64,000 nucleotides of DNA from Alteriqipengyuania abyssalis (GTDB taxonomy: Bacteria > Pseudomonadota > Alphaproteobacteria > Sphingomonadales > Sphingomonadaceae). How positions within the stretch are numbered: position 1 is the stretch's first letter; every line of letters begins with the position of its first letter. The stretch covers positions 124,001 through 188,000 of the forward strand of contig NZ_JAHWXP010000002.1 of the NCBI RefSeq assembly GCF_019857185.1, read 5' to 3'. This document shows, one piece after another, positions 1 to 7,313 of this stretch. The position numbers and the translations under genes are program-made. The notes beneath the pieces were generated by a model. That model ran no database searches. It saw nothing but the letters and a program-made list of their open reading frames with translations, and had not been told where the DNA came from.

Positions 1-280
1 AGCGCCCGCACGGGGTGATCGGGGCATCGCCGCCCTTGCCCTTCGGCCCGGTCACCGCGAGCCGCTCCAGCCCGCCGCGCCGCCCTTCGGCCAGCGCCTT
101 GGCGACCGCGACCGTCTCCGCGCAGAGCGACAGGCCGTAGCTCGCGTTCTCGATATTGGTGCCGGTGATGATCGCCCCGTCGGCAAAGCGCAGCGCGGCG
201 CCGACCGGATAGTCCGAATAGGGCGCATAGGCCGTGGCCGCCGCCTCGCGCGCTGCGGCAATCAGTTCGTCATCATTCAC
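1..280 (-). CDS. cdd: Cytidine deaminase, 3' end cut by window edge
   Basis: Hydrolyses cytidine and deoxycytidine to uridine forms in pyrimidine salvage, in the cytoplasm. The visible 93 residues carry the family N-terminus (AYAPYSDYPVGAAL), the substrate loop GTNIENASYG, the zinc/proton-shuttle motif CAE, and the beginning of the second zinc motif PCG just before the sequence runs out. The start is a GTG at 280-278 whose last bases overlap the TGA of the upstream GH25-like gene (GTGA overlap), which suggests translational coupling. The last third of the protein lies outside the window. The identification is firm; only the exact length is unknown. Confidence 0.93.
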   Translation of the reverse strand, partial: MNDDELIAAAREAAATAYAPYSDYPVGAALRFADGAIITGTNIENASYGLSLCAETVAVAKALAEGRRGGLERLAVTGPKGKGGDAPITPCGR

Positions 281-978
281 GGTCGCACCACCATCCATTC
301 GATCGGCTCCTCGCTACCGGGGCCCACATAATTCTCGTTCGCGGTCCACAGCAGCCAGGGCCGCCCGCCATAATCCGGCTCGAACCGCGTGCGCACCAGC
401 CACAGGTTACGCTCGATCCGCGCGGCGACGCCGTGCGCGGCCTCGAACTCGCGGCTCACCTTGAGGATCGCCGGCTTGCCCGCATGGGCCTCTATCTGGT
501 TGGCAAGGATCGTCAGCTCGCTGCGCACCTGCCCGCTATCGACCGGATCGATGCAGTCCGCGCCGGGATCGCTTAGCTCGATCGCAGGCGGCAGCAGCGC
601 GGGATCGCGCGGTACGATGGTGACGAAGTTGGCCGACTGCCCGTCTGCCGGGACACACGGATCGAATCGGTGGACCGCACCGACCTCCAGCCCCGCCTTG
701 CGCGCGGCGACCAGCGCGCGGGTGAATTCCGCCGACCGCTCGCCATCGCCCGCGCTGGCGGAGAGATAGACGAAATCGGCGCCGCTGCCTTTCAGCACCT
801 CGAAATTGACGCCCGCAGTGCCACGCGAAAGGTCCACGCCCTGTTCGGGAAACGCGCTTTCCTCGGGCCGCCAGTGGCGCAGATCCTGATAGAGCCACAC
901 GGCAACGCCCACCGGCGCCGCGATCAGCAGCACCAGCAGCGCCTTGAACCACAGCGGGCGCTTGGTCTTGCGGGCCAT
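277..978 (-). CDS. GH25 (lysozyme-like) family membrane-anchored protein
   Basis: A 233-residue protein with a basic N-terminus and one membrane helix (about residues 9-30, ALLVLLIAAPVGVAVWL), so the domain should sit in the periplasm. The rest reads as a GH25 (Chalaropsis-type lysozyme) barrel: GVDLS, a strand FVYLSAS, GAVHRFDPC, then LPPAIELSDPG. In active GH25 enzymes the third region is LPPxxDxE; here that acid pair reads E-L-S, so muramidase activity is doubtful. I chose the ATG at 978; an in-frame GTG at 993 would overlap the UPF0262 stop. It lies between UPF0262 and cdd in a tight leftward run. Confidence 0.75.
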   Translation of the reverse strand: MARKTKRPLWFKALLVLLIAAPVGVAVWLYQDLRHWRPEESAFPEQGVDLSRGTAGVNFEVLKGSGADFVYLSASAGDGERSAEFTRALVAARKAGLEVGAVHRFDPCVPADGQSANFVTIVPRDPALLPPAIELSDPGADCIDPVDSGQVRSELTILANQIEAHAGKPAILKVSREFEAAHGVAARIERNLWLVRTRFEPDYGGRPWLLWTANENYVGPGSEEPIEWMVVRP

Positions 979-985
979 TGTGCGC

Positions 986-1468
986 CTAGCCACGAATGTG
1001 CAGGACGCAGATCAGCGTGAACAGCCGCCGCGCAGTCGCGAAATCGGTTTCGACCTTGCCCTCCAGCCGCTCGACCAGCAGCTCGGCGGCGCGGTTGTGG
1101 ACGCCGCGGCGGGCCATGTCGATCGTCTCGATCTCCGCCGGGGTCGCCTTGCGAATCGCCTGATAATAGCTGTCGCAGATCGCGAAATAGTCGCGGATGG
1201 AGCGGCGGAAGCGCGCCAGGCCCAGCAGGATCGTCTCCAGCTCGTCGCCATCCTCGGTCGTGACATCGAGCGCGAGCCGGTCGTCGCGCACCGACAGCGC
1301 GAGATGATAGGGGCCGTGCGCCCCGCGCTGTGCAGAACGGACCGGCTTGAAGGTGTTCTCCTCGATCAGATCGAAGATCGCCACCCGTCGCTCCTGCTCG
1401 ACATCGGCATTGCGCCACAGGATCGTCGAGTCGTCGAGCGAGATGTTAGAGATGCGATAATCGGCCAT
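986..1468 (-). CDS. UPF0262 family protein
   Basis: A 160-residue cytoplasmic protein matching the alphaproteobacterial UPF0262 family along its length: N-terminus YRISNISLDD, the central block FKPVRSAQRGAHGPYHLALSV and the helical FRRSIRDYFAICDSYYQAI. No biochemical function is established for the family. It is the first gene of the leftward group UPF0262, GH25-like, cdd, and diverges from dnaB with 142 bases between the starts. The ATG at 1468 fits the family start. Confidence 0.9.
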   Translation of the reverse strand: MADYRISNISLDDSTILWRNADVEQERRVAIFDLIEENTFKPVRSAQRGAHGPYHLALSVRDDRLALDVTTEDGDELETILLGLARFRRSIRDYFAICDSYYQAIRKATPAEIETIDMARRGVHNRAAELLVERLEGKVETDFATARRLFTLICVLHIRG

Positions 1469-1610
1469 GTCGTTACGGGTTGCCTTCGCAGACTATCGGG
1501 GCCTCGGGCAAGGCGCTTAACGCTTGTGCGCGATATTCACAGGGGGGCGAGGCATTTCTCCTGGTCGGATCGCTTGCGGGCTGCCGCCGCCTCGCACAAG
1601 AAGCGGGGCA

Positions 1611-3152
1611 ATGTCCGATAGCAGTCTGATCCTCGATTCCGCCCCCGCCAGTTCCGCAGGCGACGCCCCCGCCACCGCCATTGGCGAGGAAGGCCGCTCG
1701 CTGCCCTCCAACGTGGAGGCCGAGGCCGCCTTCCTTGGCGCGGTGCTGATCGACAATTCGGTCTACGAGGAACTGCCCAACCCGCTGCGGCCCGAGCATT
1801 TCTTCGTCCCCGCGCACCGCCTGATCATGGAACGCGTGCTGACCATGATGGAGCGTGGGGCAACGGCCAGCCCGGTGACGCTCAAGCCCTATTTCGATGG
1901 TAACGAGCATCTCGAACCGCTCGGCGGGACGACCTATCTCGCGCGGCTGACCGCGGACGGTCACGGCCTGCTCGCCACGCGCCAGCTGGCCGAACAGATC
2001 TACGACCTCGCGCTGCTGCGCGAACTGGTGACGGTGGGCCGCGCGCTGGTGGGCGGCGCGCTCGACACCTCCGAGACGGTCGAGCCGCTCAAGCAGATCG
2101 AGAAGGCCGAGGCCGCGCTCTACGAGATCGCGGAGGGGACCAACATCGGCTCCGACGCGAGCACCTTCAAGGACGCGTCGATCGCCGCGCTGAAGCTGGC
2201 GCAGAAGGCGATGAATTCGGATCGCGGCCTGTCGGGCCGCACCACCGGCCTCTCGACGATCGACGACAAGACCGCCGGCCTGCACAATTCCGACCTCGTG
2301 ATCCTCGCCGGGCGTCCGGGCATGGGCAAGACCTCGCTCGCCACCAATATCGCGTTCAATACCGCCTACGAATATTTGAAGCAGATGCGCGACGGCGGGC
2401 CGGACAGCGGCGGCGCACCGGTCGCCTTCTTCAGTCTCGAAATGAGCGCCGACCAGCTGGCGACGCGTATCCTTGCCGAACAGGCGGAGATCAGTTCGGA
2501 AAAGCTGCGTTCGGGCGATATCGGGCGCGACGAGTTCACCCGCCTGTCCGAAGCCAGCCAGCGTCTCGCGGACCTGCCGCTCTATATCGACGACACTCCC
2601 GCGCTCACCATCGATGCGCTGCGGATGCGCGCGCGGCGGCTGAAGCGGAAGAACAAGATCGGCCTCGTCGTGGTCGACTACCTGCAGCTGCTGCAAGGCT
2701 CGGGCCGCGCCAGCGACAACCGCGTGAACGAGATTTCGGAGATCAGCCGTGGCCTCAAGACCATGGCCAAGGAGCTGGAGCTGCCGGTGATCGCGCTGTC
2801 GCAGCTGAGCCGTGCGGTGGAACAGCGCGAGGACAAGAAACCGCAGCTGGCCGACCTTCGCGAATCGGGCTCGATCGAGCAGGACGCCGACATGGTGTGG
2901 TTCATCTACCGCGCCGAATATTACCACAAGGCGCAGATGCCCAACGTGCCCGACGGCTCCGAATCGCCCGACGACGCGCAGAAATACCAGGACTGGATGG
3001 AAGAGCATCAGAAGCTGGTGAACAAGGCGCTGCTGATCGTCGCCAAGCAGCGTCACGGCTCCACCGGCAACGTGCCGCTGATCTTCCAGAGCGAATACAC
3101 CAAGTTCAGCTCGCCCTCGTACCGCGACTATTCGGACTTCGGCGAGGAGTAG
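1611..3152 (+). CDS. dnaB: Replicative DNA helicase DnaB
   Basis: Hexameric helicase that unwinds DNA at the replication fork. The 513-residue protein shows the DnaB N-terminal domain (SNVEAEAAFLGAVLIDN from about residue 33), a linker helix, and the RecA-like motor with Walker A GRPGMGKTS (about residue 235), Walker B LVVVDYLQLL, the motif LSQLSRAVEQR and the arginine-finger region near GSIEQDADM. The ATG at 1611 is preceded by AAGCGGGGC. The reading frame stays open upstream to 1524, but that extra sequence does not resemble the family and is rejected. It stands alone, diverging from the UPF0262 gene. Confidence 0.97.
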   Translation: MSDSSLILDSAPASSAGDAPATAIGEEGRSLPSNVEAEAAFLGAVLIDNSVYEELPNPLRPEHFFVPAHRLIMERVLTMMERGATASPVTLKPYFDGNEHLEPLGGTTYLARLTADGHGLLATRQLAEQIYDLALLRELVTVGRALVGGALDTSETVEPLKQIEKAEAALYEIAEGTNIGSDASTFKDASIAALKLAQKAMNSDRGLSGRTTGLSTIDDKTAGLHNSDLVILAGRPGMGKTSLATNIAFNTAYEYLKQMRDGGPDSGGAPVAFFSLEMSADQLATRILAEQAEISSEKLRSGDIGRDEFTRLSEASQRLADLPLYIDDTPALTIDALRMRARRLKRKNKIGLVVVDYLQLLQGSGRASDNRVNEISEISRGLKTMAKELELPVIALSQLSRAVEQREDKKPQLADLRESGSIEQDADMVWFIYRAEYYHKAQMPNVPDGSESPDDAQKYQDWMEEHQKLVNKALLIVAKQRHGSTGNVPLIFQSEYTKFSSPSYRDYSDFGEE

Positions 3153-3191
3153 GGTCGAGGATCAGGCGCGGGGCCCCGCACCGGATTCACG

Positions 3192-3220
3192 TTGAAAATC
3201 GCGGCGCAAGCCCCTATAGG
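3192..3220 (+). promoter_or_regulatory. Sigma-70-type promoter of rpoZ
   Basis: TTGAAA (3192-3197) and TATAGG (3215-3220) are separated by exactly 17 bases. Transcription would begin near 3227, leaving a leader of about 37 bases before the rpoZ ATG. This is one of the best promoter matches in the window. Confidence 0.7.
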
Positions 3221-3263
3221 TCACTTTGATCCCGAAATTTAAGTGCATGGAGTGCCTCCGCTT

Positions 3264-3608
3264 ATGGCGCGCGTTACCGTTGAAGATTGCGTCGACAAGA
3301 TTCCCAACCGCTTCGATCTCGTGCTGCTGGCCGCAGAGCGCGCGCGCGAAATCTCGGGCGGTGCGGAAATCACGCTCGACCGCGACCGCGACAAGAACCC
3401 GGTCGTCGCGCTGCGCGAGATTGCCGAGCAGACCGTGAAGCCCAAGGACCTGCAGGAAAGCATGGTCACCAACCTGCAGAAGATCCTGCCGGACGATGAT
3501 GACGAGGTCGATGAAATCGGCTCGCTCAGCCAGTCGGCCGAAGCGCTGCGCGTGACCGCGGCGACCCCGGCCCGTTCGACCTCGGTCGGCGGCGACTACG
3601 AAGGCTGA
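3264..3608 (+). CDS. rpoZ: DNA-directed RNA polymerase subunit omega
   Basis: Small subunit that helps assemble RNA polymerase by holding the beta-prime subunit. The 114-residue product begins [17 protein letters not shown], the standard omega N-terminus, followed by [13 protein letters not shown] and [11 protein letters not shown]. The tail is acidic and alphaproteobacterial in style ([10 protein letters not shown]). The ATG at 3264 is preferred to an upstream ATG in the same frame because the family starts here. It has its own promoter at 3192-3220 and a strong terminator at 3652-3686, so it is a monocistronic unit. Confidence 0.96.
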   Translation: MARVTVEDCVDKIPNRFDLVLLAAERAREISGGAEITLDRDRDKNPVVALREIAEQTVKPKDLQESMVTNLQKILPDDDDEVDEIGSLSQSAEALRVTAATPARSTSVGGDYEG

Positions 3609-3651
3609 TCTGCCCTGGGCTGACGCGCAGCCCTCCCGAACACATTGAAGC

Positions 3652-3686
3652 GGGGCGGACCTCTCAGGAGGTGCCGCCCCGTTTTT
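3652..3686 (+). terminator. Rho-independent terminator after rpoZ
   Basis: GGGGCGG (3652-3658) pairs with CCGCCCC (3674-3680); the stem continues with ACCTC against GAGGT around a TCAG loop, with one bulged base. A GTTTTT tract follows at 3681-3686. Confidence 0.9.
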
Positions 3687-3796
3687 CGTTTCGGGGCCAG
3701 AGAGAAGCCCGCTTTTGCAGGGGGCAAACTGCTATATGTAATGAAGCTGCAACACGGCGCGCCTCTTCACCCGCGCGCAGAAGGAGACGGGCAGGC

Positions 3797-4528
3797 ATGG
3801 CGGTCGTCGCGATCTACAGCGTGAAGGGCGGGGTCGGTAAAACCACTTTCGCCGCCAACCTGGCATGGTGCGCAGCGACCCACTCCAGCCGCCGGACGCT
3901 GCTGTGGGATCTGGATGCGGCGGGCGGCGCGGGCTTCCTGCTGGGCGTCGATCCGAAGAAGAAACGGCTCGCAACCAGCGTGATCAGCAAGGAGATCGAT
4001 CCTGCCAAGCTGATCCGCAAGACCGGCTATCCCCGGCTCGACCTGCTGCCCGCGGACGAATCGATCCGCGCGATCGACGCGCAGCTGGCCGAGATCGGCA
4101 AGAAGAACCGGATCGCGAAGCTGACCGCCGACCTGATCAAGGATTACGACCGGCTGCTGCTCGATTGCCCGCCGGTGCTCAACGAACTCTCCAGCCAGAT
4201 CGTGCGCGCCGCCGATCTTGTGGTGGTGCCGATCCCGCCATCGCCCCTGTCCGCCCGCGCGCTCGAGATCGTGCGCGAGGAAGTGAGCGCGGAGGGCAAG
4301 AAGGCCCCGCCGATCATGCCGGTGTTCTCGATGGTCGACCGTCGCCGCACGCTGCACCGCGATGCGATCGCGGCCTCGCCGGACTGGGCGGTGATCCCCG
4401 CGTCGAGCGCAATCGAACAATGCGCGGCGCGGCAGGCCCCGGTCGGCGCCTTCGCCCCGCGCAGCCCGGGCGCGCGCGCGTTCAAGGCGCTGTGGACCCT
4501 GATCGAGCGCACGCTCGCGAAGGGTTAG
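3797..4528 (+). CDS. ParA-family (MinD/Soj-like) ATPase
   Basis: A 243-residue P-loop ATPase of the ParA/MinD superfamily, the type that positions DNA, chemoreceptors or other cargo. It shows the deviant Walker A KGGVGKTT with its signature lysine at residues 11-18, a Walker A-prime region LLWDLDAAGGAGFLLG, and DCPPV near residue 120. Start is the ATG at 3797 behind AAGGAGA. No ParB-like gene or parS-type repeat is next to it, so it is not the chromosomal partitioning ParA. A close paralogue lies at 9388-10320. Its stop overlaps the stop of the convergent DUF3072 gene. Confidence 0.88.
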   Translation: MAVVAIYSVKGGVGKTTFAANLAWCAATHSSRRTLLWDLDAAGGAGFLLGVDPKKKRLATSVISKEIDPAKLIRKTGYPRLDLLPADESIRAIDAQLAEIGKKNRIAKLTADLIKDYDRLLLDCPPVLNELSSQIVRAADLVVVPIPPSPLSARALEIVREEVSAEGKKAPPIMPVFSMVDRRRTLHRDAIAASPDWAVIPASSAIEQCAARQAPVGAFAPRSPGARAFKALWTLIERTLAKG

Positions 4529-4758
4529 TCCGCGCCGCCGCGACCGGTCTTTTCCTGCAGCGCATCGATCCGCAGCGACGCATCGGCCTTGCTCAGGCCC
4601 GGATCGAACGCCTCGGGCTCGCCCGCCTCTTCGGCCAGCGTTTTCAGATAGCTGGCCTGCGCGCCGGTCATGCGCTCATCGCCGGTGGTCCAGTTTTCGG
4701 GAGCCTTCTCGGCATTCGAGGTCGGCTCGGCCTTGGGGTGCTGGGTGATCTCTTCCAC
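4525..4758 (-). CDS. DUF3072 domain protein
   Basis: A 77-residue acidic protein. The C-terminal half (MTGAQASYLKTLAEEAGEP, then SKADASLRIDALQEKTG) matches the DUF3072 family, a short helical domain of unknown role. The N-terminal part is a charged linker (KAEPTSNAEKAPENWTTGDE). It is convergent with the ParA-like gene (4-base overlap of the ends). RBS-like AGGAGA lies upstream (reverse complement of 4768-4773). Confidence 0.85.
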   Translation of the reverse strand: MEEITQHPKAEPTSNAEKAPENWTTGDERMTGAQASYLKTLAEEAGEPEAFDPGLSKADASLRIDALQEKTGRGGAD

Positions 4759-4863
4759 GGTACGTGTCTCCTTTCCCCTGCAACGAGCGGCGTTCTCGAT
4801 ACGTTCCCGCGAACTGGGATCGCACAGGCTGGCGCTGGGGAAGAGGTGCGCTATGACGGGATC

Positions 4864-5619
4864 ATGCCCGACGCCCCCTCATCCGCAAACGAGCGAGCGC
4901 CGATGCTCGGCGGCCGTTTCGCCGACCCGCTGATCCGCGCGCTGGCGGTGTTCCTTGCCGGCATGGTGCTGCTGCTCGCGCTCGACCTGGTCAGCGAGCC
5001 GAGCGACCGCGCGGGGGAGGATATCGCGATCGACCGGGCGCTGTCAGGCACGGATCACGCATTGGCCACGGTGGTGGGCGACATCGGGGAAGAGACGCCC
5101 GACGCCTCGGATGCGGAAAGCGCGGAGCGGCGCGAGCGCGCGCAGTCGGCAGCGTTCTTCGTCGAGCAGGCGAACCTCGCCTGGCGGCGCGGGGAGATCG
5201 ACCAGACGGGCGCTGCCGAACAGGATCGCGGCGCCTCCGCGCTGCTGACCTTCCTCGGCGAATTGTGGACGCTGGGCTGGCTGCTGCTGCCGCTGGGCGC
5301 ACTCGCGGCGCGGCTGACCTGCCCCGCCACGGGCATGCGCCACCCCCAATGGCCGGTAATCTTCGCGGGCGAAGCGCTGGGCGGCTCGGCAGCGTTTATC
5401 GCACTCGCGCTGGCGCTGCACCAGCTGGGGCTGCCGGCGCAGTTCGTGCTCGCCCCGCTGGTCAGCGCGATCGTAGTCCTCAACGCATGGCGGCTGCGCG
5501 ATCATGCGCGGCTCGACCGGGCAACCACGCTGCTGCGGCTTGCCCCCCTGCTGGTGCTGCTGACCGTGATCCTGATCGGCGCGCGGATCGTCCTCGTCAG
5601 GCTCGCCATTTTGGGCTGA
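4864..5619 (+). CDS. Unknown multi-pass membrane protein
   Basis: A 251-residue protein with no family I recognise. A first membrane helix (about residues 24-42, ALAVFLAGMVLLLALDLV) is followed by a charged, Ala/Glu-rich soluble stretch (about 43-120), then four hydrophobic segments (LLTFLGELWTLGWLLLPLGA; AAFIALALALHQLG; FVLAPLVSAIVVLNAW; LLVLLTVILIGARIVLV). The open frame extends about 1 kb upstream through the ParA gene, but that part has no coding character. The ATG at 4864 is likely; a GTG at 4846 is possible. It precedes the DUF3667 gene by 75 bases and may be co-transcribed with it. Confidence 0.65.
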   Translation: MPDAPSSANERAPMLGGRFADPLIRALAVFLAGMVLLLALDLVSEPSDRAGEDIAIDRALSGTDHALATVVGDIGEETPDASDAESAERRERAQSAAFFVEQANLAWRRGEIDQTGAAEQDRGASALLTFLGELWTLGWLLLPLGALAARLTCPATGMRHPQWPVIFAGEALGGSAAFIALALALHQLGLPAQFVLAPLVSAIVVLNAWRLRDHARLDRATTLLRLAPLLVLLTVILIGARIVLVRLAILG

Positions 5620-5694
5620 ACGCTGCGCTTGACGGCTCGACGGGCAGTGCGCTTGTGCTAGAGGCACAGGCGGACGGTCAGGGGGCAGGCGGGC

Positions 5695-6786
5695 ATGAGC
5701 GATATTCCCGAGGCAATCGGTACGGCAAGCGAGGGCGGCCTGTTCGCGCGCGCGATCTCGCGCGAAAGCGGCGGGAGCAGCACCGACGCGGACGGACACT
5801 TCGCCGAAACCGCGTGCCTCAATTGCGGGACCGAGCTGGTCGGCCCGCATTGCCACACCTGCGGTCAGGCGGCGCACCTGCACCGCACGCTGTCCGCGGT
5901 CGGGCACGATCTGGTCCACGGCGTGCTCCATCTCGACGGCAAGCTGTGGCGCACGCTGCCGCTACTCGCGTGGCGTCCCGGCGATCTCACCCGCCGCTAT
6001 ATCGCGGGCGAGCGGGCCGATTTCGTCTCGCCGATGGCGATGTTCCTGTTCACCGTGTTCCTGATGTTCGCGGTGTTTCAGGCGGTCGGCTTCACCACTC
6101 CGACCGATATCGCCGTGCCCGACATGAAGCAGATCGGCAGCGTCCTTGAAAAGGAGCAGGCGGACCTCAAGGGCAAACGCGCGGACCTGCTGACCCGGCT
6201 TGAGGCGACCAAGGACGAGGCCGAGGCAAGCAAGATTCGCAGTGCCATCGACAAGGTCGATCAGGACATCGCGTCGATCGAGACCGGCCGATCCGCGATC
6301 GAGGGTGACAAGGATGGCAAATCGAACCTGAATATCACGATCGGCAATCCCGCCGGCAGCGAATTCCTGGAGCACCTCAATGAGAAGTGGCGCAAGAACC
6401 CCGGCCTGATGCTCTACAAGCTGCAGTCCAACAGCTACAAATTCTCGTGGCTGCTGATTCCGCTATCGCTGCCGTTTGTCTGGCTGCTGTTCGCGTGGCG
6501 GCGCGAGTTCAAGGCCTACGACCACGCGGTGTTCGTGACCTATTCGCTCAGCTTCATGTCGCTGATGTTCATCGCGCTGTCGCTGCTGGCGAAGGCGGGT
6601 GTCGGGTTGGGGTGGCTGTTCACGATCTTCGCGACGATCGCGCCGCTGCACATCTACCGCCAGCTGAAGCAGGGCTACGCGCTGTCACGCTGGTCGGCGA
6701 TCTGGCGGCTGCTCGTGCTGCTGTTCGCGATCTTTATCGTGCTCTCGCTATTCCTGCAGACCCTGCTGTTGCTGGGCGCGTTCTAG
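5695..6786 (+). CDS. DUF3667 zinc-ribbon membrane protein
   Basis: 363 residues. The N-terminal half carries a zinc-ribbon CxxC pair (CLNCGTELVGPHCHTCGQ, about residues 42-59), followed by the DUF3667 block (LDGKLWRTLPLLAWRPGDLT, RRYIAGERADFVSPMAMFLF). A first membrane helix near residue 115 leads into a charged, probably coiled-coil loop (about residues 143-215, rich in K/E/D/A), and then four more membrane segments. The family is of unknown function. The ATG at 5695 has GGGGGCAG upstream. It ends facing the convergent lipoprotein gene across an 11-base-pair hairpin. Confidence 0.88.
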   Translation: MSDIPEAIGTASEGGLFARAISRESGGSSTDADGHFAETACLNCGTELVGPHCHTCGQAAHLHRTLSAVGHDLVHGVLHLDGKLWRTLPLLAWRPGDLTRRYIAGERADFVSPMAMFLFTVFLMFAVFQAVGFTTPTDIAVPDMKQIGSVLEKEQADLKGKRADLLTRLEATKDEAEASKIRSAIDKVDQDIASIETGRSAIEGDKDGKSNLNITIGNPAGSEFLEHLNEKWRKNPGLMLYKLQSNSYKFSWLLIPLSLPFVWLLFAWRREFKAYDHAVFVTYSLSFMSLMFIALSLLAKAGVGLGWLFTIFATIAPLHIYRQLKQGYALSRWSAIWRLLVLLFAIFIVLSLFLQTLLLLGAF

Positions 6787-6821
6787 CATCGCCCCGACAC
6801 GCCGATGCGCCGGGGCGATGC
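6786..6821. terminator. Hairpin between convergent genes
   Basis: GCATCGCCCCG (6786-6796) pairs perfectly with CGGGGCGATGC (6811-6821) around a 14-base loop. There is no T-tract on either side, so it may act as a bidirectional mRNA 3'-end stabiliser or a weak terminator for the DUF3667 gene and the convergent lipoprotein gene. Confidence 0.5.
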
Positions 6822-6831
6822 CGGCAGGAGG

Positions 6832-7110
6832 TCAATCGGTCCCGTCGAGCTCGCCGTCGGTGGGTTCGGATTTCTCGCGCTTGTCGGCCACGTCGTCACG
6901 CAGATCGGCAGCCCCTTTGCTAACCTTGTCGGCCGCGACCACGGTCGCTTCTTCCAGCTTCTCGCCGACCACTTCGGCATTGGCGGCGGTGTCGGCGGCG
7001 GCACCTTCGGCGAAGGCCTTGCCACTTTCCTGGGTTTCCTCGGAACAGGCGGCGAGGCCCAGCGAGGTGGCGGCAAGGGCAAGCAACACAGCGGTATTCG
7101 GGCGGTTCAT
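6832..7110 (-). CDS. Small helical lipoprotein
   Basis: A 92-residue protein with a lipoprotein signal: MNRPNTAVLLALAATSLGLAAC, lipobox LAAC, lipidated Cys at residue 22. The mature part is short, alanine-rich and charged (GAAADTAANAEVVGEKLEEA), likely one or two amphipathic helices, as in small envelope lipoproteins related to the entericidin or late-embryogenesis-like groups. I cannot name the family. The ATG at 7110 has CAGGGAG upstream at good spacing. It lies downstream of ftsH, separated from it by the ftsH terminator, so it should have its own promoter. Confidence 0.75.
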   Translation of the reverse strand: MNRPNTAVLLALAATSLGLAACSEETQESGKAFAEGAAADTAANAEVVGEKLEEATVVAADKVSKGAADLRDDVADKREKSEPTDGELDGTD

Positions 7111-7244
7111 GGCAAGTACTCCCTGGCGTATTCGCAAATGTTAACCATCATCGGGCGAGCGGGGTTCCCGCCGCCCATGCGACCTCTAACCCAGCCGACG
7201 CGTGGCGAGAGCAGCAAATTTGCAAAATGCCGCTGCGGGACATG

Positions 7245-7288
7245 AAAAGGCCTCCCGCATGACTGGAGGTCCAGTCGCGCGGAAGGCC
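7245..7288 (-). terminator. Rho-independent terminator of ftsH
   Basis: On the minus strand a long hairpin with 18-base arms and a few mismatches (7249-7266 against 7271-7288, loop 7267-7270) is followed by TTTT (7248-7245). It lies 26 bases past the ftsH stop codon. Confidence 0.8.
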
Positions 7289-7313
7289 CGAATATTAAGC
7301 CAAGTACAGGGTG

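Noticed and set aside
1473-3056. Long open frame on the minus strand opposite dnaB
   Set aside because: It mirrors the codon pattern of dnaB, encodes Arg/His/Gln-rich sequence with no family motifs, and is a usual side effect of high GC.
3865-4863. Upstream extension of the membrane protein frame through the ParA gene
   Set aside because: The extra 330 residues are an off-frame reading of the ParA and DUF3072 region; the ATG at 4864 fits the first membrane helix.
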